A DNA stretch of 29,240 nt from Isoetes engelmannii (lineage: Eukaryota; Streptophyta; Lycopodiopsida; Isoetales; Isoetaceae): assembly GCA_011763485.2 (NCBI GenBank), contig JAANSK020016689.1:1-29240 (forward strand). Reading direction: 5' to 3'. Numbering within the stretch: the first letter of the stretch is position 1; every line of letters starts with the position of its first letter. The notes under the pieces are model-generated. The model was given only the letters and a program-made list of their open reading frames with translations. It made no database searches and had not been told where the DNA came from. Of the stretch, positions 21,401 through 29,240 are shown piece by piece. A program made the translations under genes and the position numbers.

Positions 21401-21656
21401 ATTGTCGTAAACGTTTCATATGCCTATCCCATAGAACCAAACGTGATCCTCCCCCTATTGTGCATGTAGTGGTATATACACCTGCATAGACCATGGTTCA
21501 ATTGCCATGAAATTGAACAGGATTCTACAGTCTAACATTGTTTGTTCAAACCTAACCGTGAGGATGGGAACGTAGTAGAAATTGAGCAGATTCTGGATAT
21601 TGAATATGCAGCATATCATTATGCACCAAGACTCTCCATGGATAGCAATCCTCCAT
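18454..21656 (-). CDS. Fold-type IV PLP-dependent aminotransferase (D-amino-acid/branched-chain transaminase-like)
   Basis: Eight minus-strand exons: 21656-21557, 21481-21228, 21148-21027, 20946-20830, 20340-20230, 19404-19319, 19246-19134 and 18570-18454. They total 1020 nt, 339 aa plus TGA; all phases match and no stop interrupts. An in-frame TAG lies upstream of the ATG. Landmarks are GVYTTTCTIGGGSRLVLWDR (34-53), the probable PLP lysine Lys153 in PIAKQSSWV, TEVVLSNTGEALLEGLTTN (173-191, Glu186 in LLEG), SLKDGVLPGVIRD (219-231, phosphate-binding turn) and WREAFLTNSVKFMQPV (257-272). Family members transfer amino groups or act as aminodeoxychorismate lyase. The closest kin I recall are the plant D-amino-acid-aminotransferase-like proteins (Arabidopsis At3g54970 type, slightly shorter). 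No transit peptide is evident. The last exon is the least certain; its family-typical PG.IT motif is not visible. Confidence 0.85.
18639..18664. repeat. Perfect 10-bp hairpin in the last aminotransferase intron
   Basis: ACGGAAATGC and GCATTTCCGT pair perfectly around a 6-nt loop (CTTAGT). It lies within intron 7 (18571-19133), close to the final exon's acceptor side. Confidence 0.75.
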
Positions 21657-22456
21657 AGCCACCACTGGAAGTAGGGTATACACCTAGGTGGTCTTGTTTA
21701 TGTACCTCTGAGTTATTGACCTACTATATTTCAAAACATGCCAGAATCCCTGTAACTAACATTTGGATTTGAAGAAGGAATATAATTCGGCAAGACATAA
21801 CGAGTTGTATCTGTATCTTCCTCATCTTCCTCATCTTACAAAGGGGCATTTGAGTCAATCGCTATTCTAGTGGAACATCTGAATCTGACACTTCTTTGCT
21901 CAAATGATTGCTTGAAGCAGGTCAAGCGTGGAACAAAATCCTGTACAAACATGGGCTGCTATTAGTTGTGTGAAGCTTGTGCCAAAGCAGACGGTTTCTG
22001 TTTTGTATCAGGCAAGGCAGCCTTGAGGTATGTATAATTTCATTGCATATGCTATTTTCATTGTATATGTGCTACAAAACCGAAATGCTACAGACGAAAT
22101 GCTGCTACAAAACCGAAATCTTACAACTACTGACGCAATCAGAGACCGTCACTGAAGGATATTTTAAGACTGTATCCGGTGTTCAGGATATTTTAAGACT
22201 GTAACAAAGGCAATCATGTGTTTAGGATTGAAGCCAGATTGAAAAAAACTAACCTGTTAACAAAGAAAATCGACTTGTAGGTAAGCAAGAGCTGTAGATT
22301 GAACCGAACAGCATAAATAGAGAGGCATTTGCTGGAACGGCTTCCACAGGGGCGCCCAAATGAAGTCCCGCCCAAGAACTTTTGTCCAAACCCTATACGA
22401 CCAGGAAATTTTGGTCAACAAAAAAACTGGGACAAAAAACGGACGTTTTTCATACA
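21657..22456. other. Intergenic, upstream side of the aminotransferase, with short direct repeats
   Basis: Probably contains the aminotransferase promoter, but no element could be identified. GCTACAAAACCGAAAT occurs at 22071-22086 and 22104-22119. AGGATATTTTAAGACTGTA occurs at 22156-22174 and 22185-22203 (29-bp spacing). No further gene seen. Confidence 0.5.
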
Positions 22457-22589
22457 AGAACGTGGGGGGTCTTGGAAATTGGGGGAGCGTTCCATTTTTT
22501 GCAGGTCGGGTCCTGCGACCGGGGTTAGTCGGGAGCGGGTGACCTGCTAACAGGGGAATGCTCCCCGAATTTTCAAGACCCCACATTCT
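22457..22589. repeat. 133-bp foldback with ~50-bp arms
   Basis: The left arm (22457-22507, AGAACGTGGGGGGTCTTGG…GCAGGTC) and right arm (22541-22589) are inverted copies that match at roughly four of five positions. The loop (22508-22540) is GC-rich. GC content here is far above the surroundings. The structure is compatible with a MITE or a duplicated fragment folded back on itself; no target duplication is obvious. Confidence 0.75.
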
Positions 22590-23307
22590 AGAAGTTGGTG
22601 AGCGGAGCAAATTTTTCGGTTCCTTAGTTCTAAACAGGATTAAGCGGCATTAAGGTGCCGGAACGATGAGTTAAAATCCTACTCTAAGAAACAAAGAAAC
22701 CGGCATCATAATCCGAAATCTTGATTGTAAAATCATCTGTTCTGTGATTCTTCCAAAAAACAGAGTTTATCACAACTATAATCGGCGATTCTACAAAGGA
22801 ATAACAACTAGAAGGGAAGCAAGACCTCCTTCACAAAGGAAGGGTTTGATCTTACAAATAAAAGGCTATCGCCATTGTTCTGCAAATGATCTTGCAGTCT
22901 TTCGGCATATCTTTTTTGGTTAGAAGCTCGGCAGAGCTGAAGCAAACAGCCTGCAAACAGCTCGACTTTGCAAGAATTGAAGATATTTTATCGCAGTCAT
23001 CTGAAGATCTGAAGTCATCTGAAGCTCGGCAGTCATCAAAGATCTTGCCAAGAACCCTAACCAATGAAAAATAACCTAACCGAGCGGTGGCAGATCTTTC
23101 GGTTGCTTAGCAGTCTTTTTTGGTTAGAAGCTCGGCAGATCTTTTTGGTCGGCAACGGCAAAAAGAACCTTAACAAAAAAAAACAACCAGGGCCGCCGGT
23201 CGACTGGAATGAAAGAAGCTAACTTCTATTCCGTATTATTGGCGAGTGCCACGCGTCGCCAAAAGAGTGGTCGTCAGAGAATAAATGCGACCCAACTTCT
23301 AGAATGT
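22583..23307. mobile_element. Possible TIR element (725 bp, non-coding)
   Basis: ACATTCTAGAAGTTGG at 22583-22598 and its exact reverse complement at 23292-23307 could be terminal inverted repeats of a non-coding element. Inside, TCTTTTTTGGTTAGAAGCTCGGCAG occurs twice as a direct repeat (given by halves: TCTTTTTTGGTTAG then AAGCTCGGCAG; near 22909 and 23114). There is no coding capacity and no clean target duplication. The left end overlaps the foldback arm, so the two may be parts of one structure. Confidence 0.4.
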
Positions 23308-23383
23308 CACCTATGTGACATTCTCTAGTGTGGAAGCAATGCCCATGCGCGGACACATGAAAATATCACCTAAAGTGACATTT
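23301..23383. repeat. Two related palindromes containing TCACCTA
   Basis: AGAATGTCAC-CTAT-GTGACATTCT (23301-23324) has perfect 10-bp arms. AAATATCAC-CTAAA-GTGACATTT (23361-23383) has 8 of 9 pairs and the same core. They appear to be diverged copies of one inverted-repeat motif. Confidence 0.7.
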
Positions 23384-24884
23384 TTGTTAGGTGAAAATCA
23401 TTACATTCTGCGAAAAAATGTTAAGTAAATGTGCGAAATATTGGGTAAATGTCTAGAAAAATTGAATGAAAATTTTACTTTACATTCCTTGAAAAAATCA
23501 CTACCACGCATCAACACACGATTGGACTAGGAGGCAGAATGTAATGTAAGTGATTTTTATGGTGAAAAAAAAAATGCCATGTCGCGGTTTTCAACATCCC
23601 GTTTTTAGTTTTTAGCACACCAGCCCCACCAGGCCTACATCCTTCTCTGCAATTTTAGCTTATCTACTCCTGTACATAAAAGTCTAAAAAATCTGAGGTG
23701 GCAAGATCGTCTATTGTTAAATCTCTATTTTCTCCATCCAAGTGCCATAGAAATTAGAATCTGGCTAAAATGTCGACAGGGAGATGCAAAAAGGGTGTCA
23801 GGAGTCTGTTCGGTGCAACAAATCCGGCCATATCTAGCTCGGTTTTTTTATCTGATCAATATTGCTTGGGCTGCAGGCGTAGATCTAAGCATTACGAATA
23901 GATAGATCAAAGGAAAGATGGGCATCTTGTGTGAGCAAGAAAAACAGTGTGCATGTCGGATTGTGCAAATTTAACCGCGGACCTTTGGCCAGAATCTCAT
24001 TGTCTAAAGGATTTTGTGAAGGCCCATCTGCTTTGCAGACTCTACGTGTTTTTTAGGGAAGAATCATGTGCCAAAGAATCTTGTTTGTGTGCAGATCCAA
24101 GAGCTCTGATACTAAGTCGGATGCTATAGCTATGGAGAAACCTGCTGGGACCTGGGTTTAAGGGGCCTCGAGGGTTATTTCCCATGATCCCCTCAAGGGG
24201 AGGGTTAACCTCCTCTTCCCGGTTTTCTTTGTTCCATTTTTTTTTTTAAGTCAAGATCTTTCAGTCCGGTGACTGGCTATGGTGTTTCCTTTGGTATCTC
24301 TAACCAAGGTTCTTGTCATGGAGTATTTTCTTAGCTGTTGGAGCATGTGATGCTTTTTCTTTAACTCTCATTTTTGTCATAATTAATCTCAAGAAACAAA
24401 TTGATCGAAGGATTTTCCCTGTATCGGTGAAAGTCCTAGATAATGCGGGAGATCTCTTCTTACAAATCCCTCATAATCCGGTAGACCTAGTTTTCTGATC
24501 ACTTTAAGGTATGTTGCATGCATTCAGTTTGTGATCTCATCATATTTTCTGCTAGTTACCAAAGCTCAAAAACTGTAAGATTAGATGCATAATCTTAGAT
24601 TCAAAGCTACTTGGTACAGATTTAGTAGCAACAGATTCTTGCTTTTAGGTGCGTCTTACATGGTCAGCACGGAAAATATGGCCACAACACATAGAGCAAC
24701 CTGTTAAATGAAAATGTCGTTAATTGTAGCTTCATTTTCTCTCTGCTATCCATTCGGTTTATATTATATCAGACCAACAACTTAAATACAAGGCAAGAGC
24801 CACCTAACCCACATCGCTCCTTTGGGCATTTGAAGTGTACTCCTTATTCCATTCTTTTCCCAAATTCCATCCTATAGCAGGATG
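23384..24884. other. Intergenic, possible zinc-knuckle retroelement remnant
   Basis: At about 23775-23835, + strand, one frame reads CQESVRCNKSGHI followed by a stop, resembling part of a CCHC zinc knuckle from a retroelement gag/ORF1 protein. Another frame continues WASCVSKKNSVHVGLCKF at about 23920. The match is too short to annotate as a gene. AAAAATCACT and AGTGATTTTT form an inverted pair near 23493-23560. The rest is unassigned. Confidence 0.3.
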
Positions 24885-25575
24885 GCATTCTTGACTCGCG
24901 AGTCCAGAATGCGGACTGGCATGTGCGAAATGTATGGTGTGTGGCTGACTATTAGATGCACGAAGGAACTTCAGTGGAAGGCTCGTCAGAGTAGAAAGAT
25001 CTTCAGAATGGAAGGGTCGTGAATTTACAAAGCTTGCTTTCGCCCCTCTTTGAACAATGCAGGTTAGTGTTAGTAACTATGCTACACGGTCTAGAGAGGA
25101 GGGGAAAGAAAGACTGGGAATACACTACACTTCTACTCGTCATCCAGAGCACCTCTGATTGCTCTTCCTAGTTGAGCCAAGGCTTGAGTTTGGTGAATGC
25201 CTTCTCGACTCGCGGTTCGAGAATGCAGAGGACTACTTTTGGGTTGGGTTGGTACATTCTCGACACACCAGTTGGGAATGCTTATTATTTCTCGACTCGC
25301 GAGGCGAGAATGAGGGGAATTTGGGGAGAGGATGGAAAGTAATATAGGATGGCAGTTTGTAGGCTCTTCAATCTCAACTCTGTAGTCCAAAATTAAACCC
25401 CCCCAAAATGGGCCCCTAATCTCCAAGGTCCTGGAGATGAGGGAATCATTTTGGGATGGTTAATTCTCAACTTGCAGGTCGAGAATGTAGAATACTACCT
25501 TTGAGTTAGCTAGGTGCATTCTCGAGTCACGAGTCTAGTTTGCTTATTTGTTCCCGGCTCACGAGTCGGGATTGA
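24885..25575. repeat. Cluster of seven 28-bp palindromes, six in a duplicated module
   Basis: Each palindrome is a degenerate version of CATTCTCGACTCG joined to its reverse complement. Positions are 24885-24912 (13 of 14 pairs), 25199-25226, 25254-25281, 25286-25313, 25461-25488, 25516-25543 and 25548-25575. Centre-to-centre spacings are 314, then 55 and 32, then 175, then 55 and 32. The repeated 55/32 pattern shows that a three-palindrome module (25199-25313) was copied 262 bp downstream (25461-25575), and the DNA between palindromes is also alike. No coding role is seen. Confidence 0.8.
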
Positions 25576-25654
25576 AAACGGGCGAGGTCACATTCAAGGC
25601 CCGGAGGTTTTTAGGCATTGTAGAGCTCTTTTTGGAACAAAAAAATTAATTTAA

Positions 25655-25895
25655 GGAGCAAGTAGACATCTGCAATGTCTAGAAATACAGAATTATTTTA
25701 GGAATAAAGATTTATTCTAGGAGCAGCTAGAACACTACAATGTTTAGGAACATAGAATTATTTCAGGAATAGGGATTTATTCTATGAACAACTAGAACAC
25801 TACAATGTTCAGGAACACAGAATTATCTCAGGAACAGAGATTTATTCTAGGAGGTGGTAGAACACTACAATATCTATGGAGCACAGAATCTCAGG
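25655..25895. repeat. 65-bp tandem repeat, about 3.7 units
   Basis: Imperfect units lie at 25655-25719, 25720-25784 and 25785-25849, with a partial unit from 25850. They share TAGAACACTACAATGTT and GGGATTTATTCTA-like segments, and units 2 and 3 are the most alike. Confidence 0.85.
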
Positions 25896-27010
25896 GACAT
25901 ACATGCTTGTGATACACTGCAATCTTTAGAATCAAAGAAGCTAAAGAGATACCTGGTGAATATGCTTGATATAGCCTCGTCCATATCTGGTCTTAGCAAT
26001 AGAGTCGAACTCGCACCTGTAGAAGAGGGATTTCCTGGGCTGCAATGAAACAATCCAGACTGTATTAGCGAGAACTGGAATAGAAACTGTAAGGGCAATC
26101 TGTTTGTTTTCTCAAAGCCAATGTATCTTGATGTGATTTTGAAGGGTCCTTTTTGTTTGTATTATATTGCTTTTTGGAAGCGGAGGGATGCAAGACAGGT
26201 TTTGACTTAAAGTAATGTCTATTCTTTTTTCTTCTATTTTCATTTTCTAGGTCTGTTATACACAGAGCAACAACACAGTTCTTAATGTATTATCATTTTT
26301 TTTTTTAGATTTAGGCCATGGATCTGGCAAGTTTTTACCTTTTGGTAGGCCCTTTCATCTGTTGACATGCTATTTTCTACCACCTTAGAGAAGTTCAATT
26401 TAATGCCGAATGATTTGGATCTGCATTTGTTTGTAGAGCCATACCCAGATAAGCTTAGATCAAATCATATTTCTTGCAAAGATACACTTCTTATTCTACA
26501 AGTTTAGGATCTTTTCTGCGATATTTTTCAGATGCATGGAACTTATATATGTAATCAAAAAGCTCCATATCCGGCATGATTAATCAGGTAAAGCTTGCCT
26601 TTCCATGTTTTTGTTTCTGAGTTTCTCTTTGCTTGTGGGGAAATGTTGTGGAGGGAGACCTACTTGTTATCTTGATTTTCATGCAGGGATGAGTGCCACA
26701 AATGATTCTAGGGTTCTGTGGAGAAATGTTGTGAATGGAGATGCTTTTGCATCATGTCAAGGGTTTCCTAAGAGAAAAAGTTCAGAAGCAGGGAATGACG
26801 GTGCAAGTTTGTTAGGTTTGGGCTTCATATGCATAATATATTTCAAACTTCTAGGCTTTATTGCATCAATCAGCTAAATGGAGGTGTATATCTCCCCATT
26901 TTTGTTTTGGAGGCCTGTACAGAAATAATAGTTTCAAGCACAATGAGTTCTACAAAGCAAAGGACAAGGGGGAAGTTCATGTCAAGTTATAAATCGAGCA
27001 TCTCTAAATT
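25896..27010. other. Intergenic, with unassigned short frames
   Basis: A + strand frame continues out of the 65-bp repeat to about 26048 (SLESKKLKRYLVNMLDIASS). Another at about 26688-26810, preceded by an acceptor-like CATGCAG, reads MSATNDSRVLWRNVVNGDAF. Both have protein-like composition but no recognised domain and no firm partner exons. Confidence 0.3.
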
Positions 27011-27235
27011 CTAAAGGTCTCCAACTTCAATAGCATGGTTCCTGTTACACTGTTTTTGTCCCAGCAAATTGAATGACATAGACAAGACTTTCAAGTTCTT
27101 AAGAGTTTCCAACTCCCATGGGATGTTATGCCTTGGAATATAACCATGGGATGAGTCTGCACTCTGTTTTAACTTGTCCCTGATTCCGATCAGTTTTGCA
27201 TTTTCATTTTCAATCTTTGCAGCATAATCTTGCAC
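27011..27235 (-). pseudogene. Leucine-rich repeat fragment (receptor-like protein relic)
   Basis: The minus strand reads IPWELETLKNLKVLSMSFNL (about 27055-27120), which fits one plant extracellular LRR (IP.EL..L.NL..L.LS.N.L). The preceding segment (ENENAKLIGIRDKLKQSADS) is not LRR-like, and no further repeats, signal peptide, membrane segment or kinase domain occur nearby. It is therefore either an isolated fragment or an exon of a gene not otherwise preserved here. Confidence 0.4.
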
Positions 27236-27964
27236 ATTTAATTTACTTTTTCTAATGCTCTAAACCATGACGAGCTGTACTTTGGATTGTATGCTATAGT
27301 TGAATTGGACTGGAAACTAAGTGTTTTGCATATATGCACACAAGAAAGTTGACGTTGATATGTTTCGGCCTAGGTAGGAGTTGATATGTTTTGCCCTAGG
27401 TAGGAGCAAAGCAATGCAGGGGTACAGGCTATGAACGTGCATAGAAAATCATTGCCTCAAACCACCATTGAATTTGTGAGTCCTAGCAAATCCTTTTCAT
27501 GAAAGTACTTTTTTAGCTTGCAGTGCAAGGATTTCATGCAGACCATGCATTCAAATCTGAAGGACTGCCTGCAATTTCCTTAACGATTAGTGCATCATGC
27601 AAGAACTTAAACTTGAGCAGTTATTTGCTAAGCCATCTCCTGCGCCTACCAACGGCCCTATTTCTATATCTAATGAGAATGGTCACAAGAAAGAAAAAGA
27701 GTTCAAGGACATGGAAGCTTGATGTTGGATGGACAATAAGATGCCTTGCTATCTTACATCTAGGCCAATTTATGGATGCACCCAGTTTGAAGTATTTGCA
27801 TTTAAACTGAGATGTTGGCCTATGCAAGCATCAACCGACTTCTTTGGTGCAAAGTCATGACTTATTGGTGCTTCTACTACCTTCTGTTGTTTTCAACAGC
27901 ATAAATGTCTGTGAGGTGATGTACACAAAGTAACTAATGTTCTTGGACGTGACTGTAATGTTTT
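27236..27964. other. Intergenic, no assignable gene
   Basis: A 16-bp word (GTAGGAGTTGATATGTTT-like, with CCTAGGTAGGAG repeated) occurs twice near 27370-27405. A + strand frame at 27523-27810 is open for 95 codons with a Leu-rich end (ILHLGQFMDAPSLKYLHLN) but cannot be assigned. Confidence 0.35.
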
Positions 27965-29084
27965 AGTGTTTGCTGTTGATGCATACAAGGCCGGTGTGCT
28001 TACTGCTTGGACGTCTTCCGTGGATGTTACTTTTACTAGGTTTGGGCGGTGGATAATAATCAAGTGGAAGGATAAAGGCTAAGAATGGGGTTTGATAAAT
28101 GTGTATGCAGATAACAGACCTTGGCAACGCGATTCTTTGTGGGCAATTGTGATGAGTAAAATTCTTCAGCTTGGGCAGCATGTTGCATGGTTGTTGGTTG
28201 GAGACTTTAATATGGTCAAGTTGGAAAGAGATAGAAGCGTCTGTGAATCTGAAGTGGTGCAAGGGTTCGAGAAAGAACAATGGTTACGCCTTTTACATAA
28301 TTGTCAGCTTACAGAGATTGTAGGTGATCGGTCTTTCACGTGGTGTAACGGTTGGACAGGAACTGACAGAGCATATGCAAGGCATGATAGAGGATATTTC
28401 AATACTTATGCAGCTGCCTTGCTACCAGGTTTTTGTCATTCAGATCTGATGGATAACTCTGTATCGGATCATAATTCACAACTCCTCTCTCATGATATGG
28501 CATTGTCATAAGCCAACCAGAACTTACTTTAAGCTTAATGTTAGATACTTGGAGGATGATGAGTTCAGAGCTAGTTGTAACAGGGTCGAGCCTTCTCACT
28601 TCGTAAAGGTATGTTTGGAATAGTCGCGGCATTGTCCGCAGTGAAATCATTTGCAAAAGAATGGGGAAGAGCTAAAGCTGCTGAAGCTAGAGGACAATTG
28701 ACTATGTTGTATCAAGAATTAGAGCAACTCCATGCTCGTTCCCCTACCAATGGAGTTAGAGAAAAGGAGCCGCTATATCTAGTCAAGGCTATGGAAACTG
28801 TGAAAGTTACTAAAGCCAAGGTGAAGGCGGGATTGCAGTGGTTCAAGGATGGAGATAGATGTACGCGTTTCTTTTTTGCTACTGCAAGAAGAAGGAAGCT
28901 CGCTACCTTTATATATTCTTCGGCATTGCCGGATGACTCTCTTATTTCTGACCCTGTGCTTCTTAAGAAGTATCTTCATCAGCACTTTTCTTCATTCTTT
29001 GCGAGATACCCGCTGCCTTTTCAAGAGGATATGCAGTCTGTTGTGTTGAACATCATATCTTCGTTTGGATATGGGAGGCATTGA
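27965..29084 (+). mobile_element. LINE ORF2, endonuclease and linker part, broken
   Basis: ORF2 of plant L1-type LINEs encodes an apurinic-like endonuclease that nicks the target and a reverse transcriptase that copies the RNA into it. The reading starts GVLTAWTSSVDVTFTRFGRW, passes a TAA at 28080-28082, and continues WGLINVYADNRPWQRDSLWA. The catalytic-fold motif WLLVGDFNMV (about 28190) and the terminal SDH motif (NSVSDHNSQ, about 28460) follow. A frame change near 28510 leads to RTYFKLNVRYLEDDEFRASC, and a second near 28610 leads to the linker (KVKAGLQWFKDGDRCTRFFF, then SDPVLLKKYLHQHFSSFF). The frame ends at 29084 just before the reverse transcriptase would begin. The element is inactive. 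It is not the missing 5' part of the LINE end at 7866-8336, which lies upstream. Confidence 0.8.
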
Positions 29085-29240
29085 CGAACATTGGCATTGA
29101 TTGGGAATCCTTATCATAGGTTGCATTGTTCAGGTCGGATTTTTATAACACAAACCATTACCCTCACACTTACAAATAAATCCCTCTTAAAACCCCCTTT
29201 GGTTTGGGTGCATATTCACACGGGGGTGACTCCGGGCAAC
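29085..29240. other. Window end, no feature seen
   Basis: The LINE coding similarity stops abruptly at 29084 and the remaining sequence shows no reverse-transcriptase motif. It could be a deletion junction or another insertion; the window ends too soon to tell. Confidence 0.4.

Noticed and set aside
22257-22610. 117-codon minus-strand frame as a gene
   Set aside because: It lies over the GC-rich foldback, where stop codons are rare by composition; the inverted repeat explains it.
24885-25575. CRISPR array
   Set aside because: Repeats are palindromic but unevenly spaced (32-314 bp), diverged, and in a eukaryotic context with no cas genes.
27523-27810. Leucine-rich + strand frame as a second LRR gene
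   Set aside because: Only one Leu-rich stretch at the end, without repeat periodicity, and another frame over the same DNA looks equally plausible.

Overview
The window looks like nuclear DNA of a land plant. It is AT-rich and gene-poor, with GT..AG introns, plant-type transposon remnants (a LINE, PIF/Harbinger elements, tRNA-like SINEs, foldback/MITE repeats) and a pentatricopeptide-repeat (PPR) relic. A complete calcium-and-integrin-binding (CIB-type) EF-hand gene, a class I did not expect in a flowering plant, together with the large transposon-filled spacers, makes me lean towards a seed-free plant such as a fern or lycophyte. That assignment is inference.

I could join exons into two intact spliced genes. 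The first is a 3-exon CIB-like calcium sensor on the + strand (6069-7042, 199 aa). The second is an 8-exon fold-type IV PLP aminotransferase on the - strand (18454-21656, 339 aa). In both, phases match at every junction and no stop codon interrupts the frame. They do not look functionally linked.

Layout: 0-2.4 kb holds a decayed reading frame, an LTR-like stretch, and a 50-bp tandem array split by a 328-bp MITE-like insertion with CGTA duplications. 2.7-5.4 kb has two unrecognised exon-like reading frames on opposite strands and a broken PPR gene. 6.1-7.0 kb is the CIB gene. 7.8-8.8 kb has a LINE 3' end with its poly(A) and a SINE. 9.8-13.4 kb carries scattered reading frames of a decayed unrecognised gene on the - strand. 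13.8-18.05 kb has short repeats and then two related PIF/Harbinger elements arranged head to head, forming a large imperfect palindrome. The right-hand element carries a broken trihelix (Myb-like) gene and a broken, truncated transposase. 18.4-21.7 kb is the aminotransferase.

22.4-23.4 kb holds a 133-bp foldback and a possible TIR element. 24.9-25.6 kb has seven degenerate 28-bp palindromes, six of them in a duplicated three-palindrome module, followed by a 65-bp tandem array. 27.0-29.1 kb has a leucine-rich-repeat relic and the 5' half of a LINE ORF2 (endonuclease plus the linker before the reverse transcriptase). No rRNA gene, complete tRNA gene or CRISPR array was seen.
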